In this document: positions 51,657-59,574 of the stretch, piece by piece | Position numbering within the stretch: position 1 is the stretch's first letter | Layout of the letters: each line of letters starts with the position of its first letter | Assembly: GCA_025936735.1 (NCBI GenBank) | Contig: JAICSU010000002.1 | Location: forward strand, 1 to 64,000 | DNA length: 64,000 bases | Direction: 5' to 3' | Origin: Amnibacterium sp. | GTDB taxonomy: Bacteria > Actinomycetota > Actinomycetes > Actinomycetales > Microbacteriaceae | Made by a program: the position numbers and the translations under genes | Notes under the pieces: model-generated | What the model was told of the DNA's origin: nothing | The model's input: the letters and a program-made list of their open reading frames with translations, nothing else | The model's database searches: none

Positions 51657-51941
51657 ATGGGTTGGCTCTGGTCCATCGTCGTGCTGATCGTCATCGGCCT
51701 CATCGCCGGGTTCATCGCACGAGCAGTCGTGCCTGGCCGGCAGCACATGGGCATCGGAGCGACGATCCTGCTCGGTGTCATCGGCTCGTTCGTGGGCGGT
51801 TTCCTCGGCGCCCTGATCTTCCGGCACGACATCCAGGACGGTCTGCTCCAGCCGTCCGGCATCATCGGCTCCATCATCGGCGCGATCATCGTGCTGCTGA
51901 TCTGGCTCGCCATCAGGGGCCGCCGCGGCGCGCGCGTCTGA
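51657..51941 (+). CDS. GlsB/YeaQ/YmgE-family small membrane protein
   Basis: A 94-residue protein with three hydrophobic segments (WLWSIVVLIVIGLIAGFIAR, GIGATILLGVIGSFVGGFLGALIF, SGIIGSIIGAIIVLLIWLAI) and a basic tail RGRRGARV. This is the transglycosylase-associated, general-stress membrane protein family; its biochemical role is unknown. ATG 51657 is fixed by AAGGAG at 51645-51650. It stands alone and ends at a strong hairpin. Confidence 0.9.
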   Translation: MGWLWSIVVLIVIGLIAGFIARAVVPGRQHMGIGATILLGVIGSFVGGFLGALIFRHDIQDGLLQPSGIIGSIIGAIIVLLIWLAIRGRRGARV

Positions 51942-51955
51942 CTCTCCCGCCCCCC

Positions 51956-52021
51956 ACGCAGAACGGTCGCCCCGTCCCGCGTCGCCCCACCAGGGGCGCC
52001 GTGGGGCGGGGCGACCTGCGT
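51956..52021. terminator. Bidirectional terminator-like hairpin
   Basis: ACGCAG (51956-51961) and CTGCGT (52016-52021), then GTCGCCCCG (51966-51974) and CGGGGCGAC (52007-52015), pair perfectly with a one-sided bulge. GCCCCAC (51984-51990) can also pair with GTGGGGC (52001-52007). It lies between the convergent small membrane protein and lldD genes and lacks a U-tract. Confidence 0.65.
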
Positions 52022-52049
52022 GTGCAGGCGGGCGAGCGTACGGGTTGCG

Positions 52050-53288
52050 TCAGGCGCGGGCGCGGGGCACGAGCCGTTCGAGCTGCGTGACGTGCCGGGG
52101 CTCGAGCTCCTCGATCGAGTGCGCCCCGAGCAGCTTCATGGTCCGCACGATCTGGTCGGCGAGGATCGCGATCGTCCGGTCGACGCCCGCACGCCCACCC
52201 GCCATCAGCCCGTAGAGGTAGGCGCGGCCGATGAGGGTGAACTTCGCCCCGAGCGCGATCGACGCGACGATGTCCGCGCCGTTCATGATCCCCGTGTCCA
52301 CGAGCACGTCGAGGTCGCGGCCGACCTCCTTCACCACGTCAGGCAGCAGGTGGAACGGGATCGGCGCCCGGTCGAGCTGCCGGCCGCCGTGGTTCGACAG
52401 CACGATCCCGTCGACCCCGAAATCCGCGAAGCGCTTCGCGTCCTCGACGCTCTGCACGCCCTTGATCGCGAGCTTGCCGGGCCACAGCTCGCGGATGGTC
52501 TTCAGGTCGTCGAAGCTGATCGTGGGGTCCATCGCGAGGTCGAGCAGGTCGCCGACCGTGCCGCCGGTGGCGGTGAGCGATGCGAACTCGAGCTTCGGGG
52601 TGGTGAGGAAGTCGATCCACCACCACGGCCGCGGCGCCGCGTCGAGCAGGGTGCGCAGCGTGAGCTGCGGCGGGATGGAGAACCCGTTGCGCTTGTCGCG
52701 CAGCCGGGCGCCGGCGACCGGGGTGTCGACCGTGAAGAAGAGTGTCTCGTAGCCGGCCGCCGCCGCCCGCTCGACGAGGCCGTAGGAGATGTCCCGCTGC
52801 CGCATCACGTAGAGCTGGAACCAGTTGCGGCCGTCGGGGTTCGCCTCCTTCACGTGCTCGATCGACGTGGTGCCGAGCGTGGACAGCGTGAACGGGATGC
52901 CCGCCGCGTTCGCCGCGCCGGCGCCCGCGGTCTCTCCCTCGGTCTGCATGAGACGGGTGAACCCGGTGGGTGCGATGCCGAACGGCAGGGCGGACGGGGC
53001 GCCGAACACCGTCGCGGTGGTGTCGACGTTCGCGACGTCGCGGAGCACCTCGGGGTGGAACTCGACGTCCTGGAACGCCTGCCGCGCCCGGGCGATCGAG
53101 ATCTCCGCCTCGGCGGATCCGTCCGTGTAGTCGAACGCCGCCGTCGGCGTGCGCCGCTTCGCGATCCGCCGCAGGTCCTCGATCGTCAGCGCCGACTCCA
53201 GCCGCGCCTTCTTCCGGTCGAGCTCGGGCTTCTTGAACTGCAGGTACTCGAAGACGTCGGCGGCCTTCGGGAGCTGTCGCTGCACCAT
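52050..53288 (-). CDS. lldD: FMN-dependent L-lactate dehydrogenase (alpha-hydroxy-acid oxidase family)
   Basis: A 412-residue flavoenzyme. The active-site His300 lies in [10 protein letters not shown] and Lys276 in [20 protein letters not shown] near the start and [31 protein letters not shown] bind FMN. It oxidises L-lactate to pyruvate. It begins 3 bp after the rhaB stop, so it is the last gene of the rhamnose operon. There it would consume the lactate formed from L-lactaldehyde, leaving pyruvate. Confidence 0.92.
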   Translation of the reverse strand: MVQRQLPKAADVFEYLQFKKPELDRKKARLESALTIEDLRRIAKRRTPTAAFDYTDGSAEAEISIARARQAFQDVEFHPEVLRDVANVDTTATVFGAPSALPFGIAPTGFTRLMQTEGETAGAGAANAAGIPFTLSTLGTTSIEHVKEANPDGRNWFQLYVMRQRDISYGLVERAAAAGYETLFFTVDTPVAGARLRDKRNGFSIPPQLTLRTLLDAAPRPWWWIDFLTTPKLEFASLTATGGTVGDLLDLAMDPTISFDDLKTIRELWPGKLAIKGVQSVEDAKRFADFGVDGIVLSNHGGRQLDRAPIPFHLLPDVVKEVGRDLDVLVDTGIMNGADIVASIALGAKFTLIGRAYLYGLMAGGRAGVDRTIAILADQIVRTMKLLGAHSIEELEPRHVTQLERLVPRARA

Positions 53289-53291
53289 GGG

Positions 53292-54725
53292 TCAGCCTTT
53301 CGGGTCGGCGCGGGTGCGCGGGGCGTAGGCGCGGAGGGGGAAGGAGAAGGCGACGACGCTGCGGAGCGCGTCGAGGTCCCCGGTCAGCAGGCCGTGGGTG
53401 CGGGCCTGCACGAGCAGGTTGCCGACGGCGGTGGCCTCGACGGGCCCCGCGACGACGGGCAGGCCGCACGCGTCGGCGGTCAGCTGGCAGAGCAGCTCGT
53501 TCTGGGCGCCGCCGCCGACGAGATGGACCGTGCGGATGGTGCGGCCGGTGAGCCGCTCGATGTCGCGGACGGCGTCGGCGTACGCGTTCGCGAGGCTCTG
53601 CAGGACGCTGCGCACGAACTCGCCGATGGTCGCGGGCGGCCGGACGCCCTGCTCGGTGATGAGCGCCTCGATGCGGCTCGGCATGTCCCCGGGCGGCAGC
53701 AGCCGCGGGTCGTTCGCGTCGAACACCGGCACGTCGGCCGGCGCGTCCGCGGCCTGCTTCAGCAGGTGCTCGAGGTCCTCCCGCTCGCCCACCTTGGCCC
53801 ACGCGCGGACCGACTCGGACAGCAGCCAGAGCCCCATCACGTTCTTCAGGAACCGGATGCGGCCGTCCACGCCGCCCTCGTTCGTGAAGCCCGCGAGCCG
53901 GGCCTCCTCGGTCAGGACGGGCGACGGCAGCTCCGTGCCGACGAGCGACCACGTGCCGCACGAGATGTAGGCGGTCTCGTCACCGGACGACGGGACGCCG
54001 ACGACCGCCGACGCCGTGTCGTGGGAGCCCACCGTGGTGAACGGGAAGGCGTGCCGGATGCCGAACTCCTCCCGCATGACGGGGGAGACGACGCCGAGGT
54101 CGGTGCCCGGCTCGACGATCGGCGGCAGCAGGTCGTAGCGGAGGCCGAGGCGGGAGAGCAGCTCGGCGTCCCACTCGTTCCCGCCCGCGAGGACGAGGCC
54201 GGTCGTGGAGGCGTTCGTCCGCTCGGCGACCTTGGTGCCGGTCGCCCACCAGCCGACGAGGTCGGGGATGAGCAGGAACCCGTCGGCGACCTCGAGCGCT
54301 TCGGAGGCGGCGGACGCGGCCAGCTGGAAGACCGTGTTGAAGGGGAGGTGCTGGAGGCCGTTGCGGCGGTACAGCTCGGCGGGACCGATCAGCGCGTGGA
54401 CCGCTCGGACGCCGAGCTCGGTGCGGTCGTCGCGGTAGTGGTACGGGTTGCCGATCAAGCGGTCGCCGAGCAGCAACGCGTAGTCCACCGCCCACGCGTC
54501 CACCGCGGCGCCGATCAGCTCGGGCTCCTCGCGGGAGGCCGCGCCGAGGCCGTTCATCGCCGCGGAGTAGAGGGAGAGGACGTCCCAGTGCAGCCCGTCG
54601 CGAAGCCGGACCGGGGTGTTCGGGAACCGGGCGACGGTCCGGAGCTTCACCTCGCCGTGCCCGACCGAGCCGAGGATCACTCTCCCGCTCGTGGCGCCGA
54701 GGTCGATCGCGGCGACGGTCTTCAT
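53292..54725 (-). CDS. rhaB: L-rhamnulokinase
   Basis: A 477-residue FGGY-family sugar kinase. The ATP-binding start reads AAIDLGATSGRVILG (residues 5-19), the catalytic Asp lies in VGSHDTASAV, and VHLVGGGAQNELLCQLTADAC is the second nucleotide motif. It phosphorylates L-rhamnulose to the 1-phosphate. The gap to rhaEW upstream (133 bp) is longer than elsewhere in the operon and contains a 14-bp inverted repeat. lldD follows after 3 bp. Confidence 0.94.
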   Translation of the reverse strand: MKTVAAIDLGATSGRVILGSVGHGEVKLRTVARFPNTPVRLRDGLHWDVLSLYSAAMNGLGAASREEPELIGAAVDAWAVDYALLLGDRLIGNPYHYRDDRTELGVRAVHALIGPAELYRRNGLQHLPFNTVFQLAASAASEALEVADGFLLIPDLVGWWATGTKVAERTNASTTGLVLAGGNEWDAELLSRLGLRYDLLPPIVEPGTDLGVVSPVMREEFGIRHAFPFTTVGSHDTASAVVGVPSSGDETAYISCGTWSLVGTELPSPVLTEEARLAGFTNEGGVDGRIRFLKNVMGLWLLSESVRAWAKVGEREDLEHLLKQAADAPADVPVFDANDPRLLPPGDMPSRIEALITEQGVRPPATIGEFVRSVLQSLANAYADAVRDIERLTGRTIRTVHLVGGGAQNELLCQLTADACGLPVVAGPVEATAVGNLLVQARTHGLLTGDLDALRSVVAFSFPLRAYAPRTRADPKG

Positions 54726-54746
54726 CCGGCCCTCCCCTCCGCGGCG

Positions 54747-54830
54747 GCATGAACGACGGAGTTCCCGTCGCCTGGAGAGGATGTCATGCGGATCCAGGGC
54801 CTGCTTCGCCGAGAAGTCCGTCGTTCATGC
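54747..54830. repeat. 14-bp inverted repeat between rhaEW and rhaB
   Basis: GCATGAACGACGGA (54747-54760) and TCCGTCGTTCATGC (54817-54830) are perfect inverted copies separated by 56 bp. Pairing continues imperfectly inward (GTTCCCGTCGCC against GGCGAAGCAGG-type sequence), so the RNA could form one long hairpin. It may set expression of rhaB-lldD relative to rhaI-rhaM-rhaEW, or be a small dispersed repeat element. No direct repeats of an insertion are obvious. Confidence 0.6.
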
Positions 54831-54858
54831 AGGAGCAGGTTCTGCATGAGCAGCCGCC

Positions 54859-56895
54859 TCATCGCAGGAACGCGGCAGCGACGCCCGCGTCGACGGGGAT
54901 GTGCAGCCCCGTCGTGTGGCTGAGGTCGGGGCCGGTGAGCACGGCGACCGCGTTCGCGACCGTCTCCGGCAGCACCTCGCGCTTGAGGATCGTGCGCTGC
55001 GCGTAGAACTTGCCGAGGTCCTCCTCGGGGATCCCGTAGGTCTTGGCGCGGTTCGCGCCCCAGCCGGAGGCGAAGATGCCGGAGCCGCGCACGACGCCGT
55101 CGGGGTTGATGCCGTTCACCTTCACACCGTGCTCCCCGAGCTCCACCGCGAGCAAGCGCACCTGGTGCGCCTGGTCGGCCTTCGTGGCGGAGTAGGCGAT
55201 GTTGTTCGGGCCGGCGAAGACGGAGTTCTTGCTCGAGATGTAGATCACGTCGCCACCCATGCCCTGCTCGATGAGCGCCTTCGCCGCGGCCTTCGAGACG
55301 AGGAACGAGCCCTTCGCCATGACGTCGTGCTGGAGGTCCCAGTCGGCCGCGGTGGTCTCGAGCAGGGGCTTGGACAGGGAGAGGCCGGCGTTGTTGACGA
55401 CGAGGTCGAGGCCGCCGAAGGCGAGCACGGTGGCGTCGATCGCGGCCTGCACCTGGGACTCGTCGGTGACGTTCGCGGCGACGCCGATCGCGACGTCGGC
55501 GGTCCCGAGCTCGGCGGCCGCGGCCTGCGCCTTGGCGAGGTCGAGGTCGGCGATGACGACGCAGGCGCCGTCCGCGGCGAGGCGGGTCGCGATGGCCTTG
55601 CCGATGCCGCTGGCCGCACCGGTGACGAGCGCGATCCGGGTCGCGTGGCTCTTCGGTCTCGGCAGCCGCTGCAGCTTGGCCTCCTCCAGCGCCCAGTACT
55701 CGATGCGGAACTTCTCCGTCTCGTCGAGGGGGGAGTAGGTGGAGACGGCCTCGGCGCCTCGCATGACGTTGATCGCGTTGACGTAGAACTCGCCGGCGAC
55801 CCGCGCGGTCTGCTTGTTCGCCCCGTAGCTGAACATGCCGACGCCGGGCACGAGGACGATCGCGGGATCCGCGCCGCGGATCGCGGGGGAGTCCGCCGTC
55901 GCGTGCCGGTCGTAGTAGGCCTGGTACTCCGCCCGGTACGCCTCGTGCAGCTCCTTCAGGCGCGCCACCTGCTCCTCGACGGTCGCCGTCGACGGGAGGT
56001 CGAGCACGAGCGGCTTCACCTTCGTGCGCAGGAAGTGGTCGGGGCAGGAGGTGCCGAGCGCCGCGAGTCGCGGATGCTCGGCGCGGGCCAGGAAGTCGAG
56101 CACCTCGGCCGAGTCGGTGAAATGGCCCACCGTGGGCCGGTCGTGGGAGGCCAGGCCGCGGATCGTCGGGGCGAGAGCCGCGGCGCGCGCGCGCCGTTCG
56201 GCGTCGGGCAGCGGCTCGTACCCGGGCAGCGCCGGGCCGAAGGGCTCGGGCTTGCCGTGCTCGGCGAGGTACGCCTCCGCCGTGCGGATGATCTCTAGCG
56301 AGTTCGCCTCCGCCTCCTCGCTCGTGTCGCCCCACGCGGTGATCCCGTGCCCGCCGAGGATCGTGCCGATCGCCTGCGGGTTCGCGCGCCGGATCTCCGC
56401 GATGTCCAGCCCGAGCTGGAAGCCGGGCCGGCGCCAGGGCACCCACACGACGCGGTCGCCGAAGATCTCGCGGGTCAGGCGCTCCCCGTCGGCGGCCGTC
56501 GCGATGGCGATGCCGGAGTCGGGGTGCAGGTGGTCCACATGCGCGGCGTCGACGAGGCCGTGCATGGCGGTGTCGATCGAGGGCGCGGCGCCGCCCCGGC
56601 CGAACAGGGTGTGGTCGAAGGCGGCGACCATCTCGTCCTCGCGGTCCACGCCGGGATAGACGTGCTGCAGCGCGCGGAGGCGGTCGAGGCGGAGCACCGC
56701 GAGACCCGGCTCCGTGAGAGTGCCGAGGTCCCCGCCCGAGCCCTTCACCCAGAGCAGCTCGACCGGCTCGCCGGTCACGGGATCCGTCTCCACGCCCTTC
56801 GCGGAGGTGTTGCCGCCCGCGTAGTTCGTGTTCCGCGGGTCGGCGCCGAGCCGGTTCGAGCGTGCGATCAGTTCGGCGGCGGTGGGGTTCGTCAT
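54859..56895 (-). CDS. rhaEW: Bifunctional rhamnulose-1-phosphate aldolase / lactaldehyde dehydrogenase
   Basis: A 678-residue two-domain enzyme. Residues 1-400 are a class II aldolase (YAGGNTSAKG, metal His in HVDHLHPDSGIA). Residues 425-678 are a short-chain dehydrogenase (TGAASGIGKA, NNAGLSLS, catalytic YSATK). It cleaves L-rhamnulose-1-phosphate to dihydroxyacetone phosphate and L-lactaldehyde and then oxidises the latter. This fused form replaces separate RhaD and aldehyde dehydrogenase in many Gram-positives. The ATG at 56895 overlaps the rhaM stop by 4 nt; translation upstream of it is rhaM in another frame. Confidence 0.93.
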   Translation of the reverse strand: MTNPTAAELIARSNRLGADPRNTNYAGGNTSAKGVETDPVTGEPVELLWVKGSGGDLGTLTEPGLAVLRLDRLRALQHVYPGVDREDEMVAAFDHTLFGRGGAAPSIDTAMHGLVDAAHVDHLHPDSGIAIATAADGERLTREIFGDRVVWVPWRRPGFQLGLDIAEIRRANPQAIGTILGGHGITAWGDTSEEAEANSLEIIRTAEAYLAEHGKPEPFGPALPGYEPLPDAERRARAAALAPTIRGLASHDRPTVGHFTDSAEVLDFLARAEHPRLAALGTSCPDHFLRTKVKPLVLDLPSTATVEEQVARLKELHEAYRAEYQAYYDRHATADSPAIRGADPAIVLVPGVGMFSYGANKQTARVAGEFYVNAINVMRGAEAVSTYSPLDETEKFRIEYWALEEAKLQRLPRPKSHATRIALVTGAASGIGKAIATRLAADGACVVIADLDLAKAQAAAAELGTADVAIGVAANVTDESQVQAAIDATVLAFGGLDLVVNNAGLSLSKPLLETTAADWDLQHDVMAKGSFLVSKAAAKALIEQGMGGDVIYISSKNSVFAGPNNIAYSATKADQAHQVRLLAVELGEHGVKVNGINPDGVVRGSGIFASGWGANRAKTYGIPEEDLGKFYAQRTILKREVLPETVANAVAVLTGPDLSHTTGLHIPVDAGVAAAFLR

Positions 56896-57251
56896 CGTCC
56901 TCGTGCTTCCGGGTCGTGCTGGTCGGTGAGCTGGTCCTCGAGGTGGAAGACCTCGGTCAGGTGAGGGGCGCTCGCGTCCGCGCGCCCGCCGAGGTCGGCG
57001 AAGAATCTCGCGGACTCGGCCTCCCACTCGGCCGTTCGCGGGTCGGCCGCCAGCGCGGCCGCACTGGCGGCGTCGTCGTCGGTCTCGTAGTACCCGACGA
57101 GCAGGCCGTCCTCACGCAGGAAGAGGGAGTAGTTGCGGCGCCCGGCATCGCGGATCGCGGCGAGCATGCCGGCTTCCACCGCGCGGTGGCGCTCGACGTA
57201 TTCGGTCATCAGCTCGGGTTCCACCTGCAGGCAGAAGCAGACCCTGGCCAT
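56892..57251 (-). CDS. rhaM: L-rhamnose mutarotase
   Basis: A 119-residue RhaM/YiiL-type protein. It opens with RVCFCLQVEPELMTEYVERH, then AIRDAGRRNYSLFLREDGLLVGYYETDD, ending in LTEVFHLED, all family hallmarks. It interconverts alpha and beta anomers of L-rhamnose for the isomerase. The family is about 104 residues; the extra is a polar C-terminal tail. ATG 57251 is set by the conserved N-terminus. The stop overlaps the rhaEW start. Confidence 0.92.
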   Translation of the reverse strand: MARVCFCLQVEPELMTEYVERHRAVEAGMLAAIRDAGRRNYSLFLREDGLLVGYYETDDDAASAAALAADPRTAEWEAESARFFADLGGRADASAPHLTEVFHLEDQLTDQHDPEARGR

Positions 57252-57318
57252 CAGCGGCTCGGCCGTCCGGGACGGACGAGGGATCGGTCGCCGCGGGTCC
57301 TCCGGCCCGGAATCCGCG

Positions 57319-58485
57319 TCACGCGCCCCATCCCGCCTGGCTGCCACCGATGCGGTCCGCTTCGATCCGCTCCTGGTGGCCGGACTCGGCGTAGGCCCGC
57401 ATGGGGTCGGCCGGCAGTCCGCGCGACTCGCGCCAGGCGGCGAGGTCGGGGCGCACGTCGCGGTAGAACGCGTCCATGTAGACCGAGTTGGCGCCGAGCA
57501 CGTCACCGGCGCGCTGCGCCGCCGCCAGGGCGTCGCGGTCGAGCAGCAGCGCCCGTGCGGTCATCTCCTGCACGTTCAGCACGCTGCGGATCTGACCGGG
57601 GATCTTCTTCTCGATGTTGTGGCACTGGTCGAGCATGAACGCGACGCCGCTGTCCTCGCCGTACCCGCCGCCCCGGATGACCTCGACGAGGATGCGGAAC
57701 AGCTGGAACGGATCCGCCGCCCCGACGATCAGGTCGTCGTCGGCGTAGAAGCGGGAGTTGAAGTCGAACGAGCCGAGCTTCCCGAGGCGCAGCAGCTGCA
57801 TGACGATGAACTCGATGTTCGTGCCCGGCGCGTGGTGCCCCGTGTCGAGGCACACGAACGCCTTCTCGCCGAGGGCGGCGACCTGGGCGTAGGAGGTGCC
57901 CCAGTCCGGCACGTCGGTGTGGTAGAACGCCGGCTCGAAGAACTTGTACTCGAGCACGAGCCGCTGCCCGTCCCCGATCGCGGCGTAGATCTCCTGCAGC
58001 GACTCCGCGAGCCGGTCCTGGCGGGCTCGCAGGTCGTCCTGGCCGGGGTAGTTCGTGCCGTCCGCCAGCCAGATCTTCAGATCCCGGCTACCGGTCTCGC
58101 CCATGATCTCGATGCAGCGCAGGTGGTGCTCGATGGCCTGACGTCGCACCGCGTCGTCCTGCGACGCGAGGCTGCCGAGCTTGTAGGCCTCGTCCTGGAA
58201 GGTGTTCGAGTTGATCGTGCCGAGCGCCACACCGAGGTCCTCCGCGTGGCGCCGCAGGGCGGCGAAGTCCTCGACCTCGTCCCACGGGATGTGCAGCGCG
58301 ACGGACGGCGCGAGGCCCGTCAGCTCGTGCACCTTCGCGGCATCGGCGATCTTCTCGAACGGGTCGCGCGGCACACCGGCCTGCGGGAACACCCGGAAGC
58401 GGGTCCCCGAGTTGCCGAACGCCCAGGACGGCAGCTCGATCGCCTGCTGGGCGAGCGCGGCGGAGACTTCGCTGAAGGACGGCAT
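57319..58485 (-). CDS. rhaI: L-rhamnose isomerase (RhaI type)
   Basis: A 388-residue TIM-barrel isomerase of the Pseudomonas/Bacillus RhaI type rather than the E. coli RhaA type. Metal and substrate residues lie in LVLEYKFFEPAFYHTD, CLDTGHHAPGTN, FDFNSRFYADDDL and MLDQCHNIEKK. It converts L-rhamnose to L-rhamnulose using divalent metal. GAGGAACG precedes the ATG. It is the first gene of the operon, with two LacI-type palindromes upstream. Confidence 0.93.
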   Translation of the reverse strand: MPSFSEVSAALAQQAIELPSWAFGNSGTRFRVFPQAGVPRDPFEKIADAAKVHELTGLAPSVALHIPWDEVEDFAALRRHAEDLGVALGTINSNTFQDEAYKLGSLASQDDAVRRQAIEHHLRCIEIMGETGSRDLKIWLADGTNYPGQDDLRARQDRLAESLQEIYAAIGDGQRLVLEYKFFEPAFYHTDVPDWGTSYAQVAALGEKAFVCLDTGHHAPGTNIEFIVMQLLRLGKLGSFDFNSRFYADDDLIVGAADPFQLFRILVEVIRGGGYGEDSGVAFMLDQCHNIEKKIPGQIRSVLNVQEMTARALLLDRDALAAAQRAGDVLGANSVYMDAFYRDVRPDLAAWRESRGLPADPMRAYAESGHQERIEADRIGGSQAGWGA

Positions 58486-58509
58486 CGTTCCTCGTTCGTT
58501 CGGGTGTCT

Positions 58510-58551
58510 TGAATCGTTTCAGAGGCTAGAGCATGGAGGCGGGAATCGGAA
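58510..58551 (-). promoter_or_regulatory. rhaI promoter with LacI-type operator
   Basis: On the minus strand, -35 TTCCGA (58551-58546), a 17-nt spacer and -10 TAGCCT (58528-58523), with the operator TGAATCGTTTCA (58510-58521) immediately downstream, overlapping the expected start of transcription. The operator matches the LacI-family pattern TGAANCGNTTCA also seen at 58582 and 59520. The -35 is weak. Confidence 0.55.
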
Positions 58552-58581
58552 GGGGCGAGGGGCGGAAAACGGTCTCAGTTC

Positions 58582-58593
58582 TGAAGCGCTTCA
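58582..58593. promoter_or_regulatory. LacI-type operator, perfect palindrome
   Basis: TGAAGCGCTTCA is a perfect 12-bp palindrome, 72 bp from the operator at 58510 (about seven helical turns). It could allow DNA looping by a tetrameric LacI-type repressor at the rhaI promoter. Confidence 0.65.
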
Positions 58594-58614
58594 TGCTCTG
58601 GTCGCGGCTCGCGC

Positions 58615-59400
58615 TCACCGGTACTCCGGCGGCGGGACCCGCGTGAACCACGCCAGCTCGTTGTCCCGCACGAACCGCGACAGCGTCGCCGATGCGGGTA
58701 GCACGGCGCCGGCGACTCCCTCGATCACGGCGAGGACCGGCGCAGCGCGGTCCCTGCTGGGTGCCGTGACGAGGTCGGCCAGGGCGTCGGCGAAGCCGGC
58801 CGGGGCGCCAGGGAGGTCCCGGACCCGCTCCAGCAACTGCTTCGGGCCCGGGTGCCGCACGTGCCCGACGGCGAGCAGCGTCCGCGCCGCGGCGACCGCG
58901 AGATGCACGGCCGCGTGGGCCGTGAGCAGCGGATCGGCGTGCTCGAGGCCGTGCGAGAGGAAGTACTGGCCGTGCAGTCGTGCCTGCGCGAGCTGGGATG
59001 CCGCGAGATCCTGCCACCGGGCCTCCGACACCACCGCGGCCCGGCGGAGCAGCTCGGGCAACCCGATTCCGCGGTCAATCAGGGATTTCGCTGTGGCGAG
59101 GCTGTCTCGCACCGGGTCGTCGCCGCGCTCCGCCGCGGCGGTGAGCTGCGCCACCGTGGCCAGCTTGACGTCGTAGTACCCGTGCTCGTAGCCGATCCCG
59201 TCGGTCTCGGTGTACATGATGCGTTCCGCGCGCACCGCGGCCTGCCACGTCGGCTCGTCGACCACGAGCACGAGGTCGACGTCGGAGTCGGGGCGCTCCT
59301 CGCCTCGCGCGAGCGAGCCCGTGAGGGCGAGGCCGAGCACCTCCGGTCGGCGCCCGGTCCGTGTCGCGAACCGCTGGATCGCCTCGTCGTGGTGCCGCAC
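58615..59400 (-). CDS. Nucleotidyltransferase-domain protein
   Basis: A 261-residue protein. The nucleotidyltransferase core is at residues 18-40 (GSLARGEERPDSDVDLVLVV), with the two catalytic Asp in SDVDL. The C-terminal half is helical (LAASQLAQARLHGQYFLSHGLEHADPLLTAHAAVHL), like the substrate-binding domain of kanamycin-type or unassigned transferases. GTG 59400 is chosen because GGGAGGAGG lies 6 nt upstream. It sits alone between the two rhamnose operons, and its function is unknown. It may modify a sugar or small RNA/protein target. Confidence 0.8.
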   Translation of the reverse strand: MRHHDEAIQRFATRTGRRPEVLGLALTGSLARGEERPDSDVDLVLVVDEPTWQAAVRAERIMYTETDGIGYEHGYYDVKLATVAQLTAAAERGDDPVRDSLATAKSLIDRGIGLPELLRRAAVVSEARWQDLAASQLAQARLHGQYFLSHGLEHADPLLTAHAAVHLAVAAARTLLAVGHVRHPGPKQLLERVRDLPGAPAGFADALADLVTAPSRDRAAPVLAVIEGVAGAVLPASATLSRFVRDNELAWFTRVPPPEYR

Positions 59401-59487
59401 CAGGGCCTCCTCCCTCAGTCCTTCGCATCGAACCCGGTCGAGGCCGATCCGTGACGCGCTCGTTACCTGATCGTTACCGTCGCCTCG

Positions 59488-59532
59488 TTGAATCCTGCGC
59501 TCAGGACCGTACCCTGCGTTGAAGCGTTTCAA
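59488..59532 (+). promoter_or_regulatory. Promoter and LacI-type operator of the rhamnose-linked ABC operon
   Basis: -35 TTGAAT (59488-59493), a 16-nt spacer and -10 TACCCT (59510-59515), with TTGAAGCGTTTCAA (59519-59532) directly downstream across the expected start. The operator shares its pattern with the rhaI sites, linking uptake and catabolism. A strong AAGGAGG lies just before the ATG. Confidence 0.65.
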
Positions 59533-59574
59533 CGTCTCGACGGCGCCGTCCGGCGCTCTTACAAGGAGGTAAGG

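Noticed and set aside
58486-58614. Possible small RNA between rhaI and the nucleotidyltransferase
   Set aside because: The palindromes there are 12-bp operators. No terminator-like hairpin or separate promoter for a short transcript is visible.
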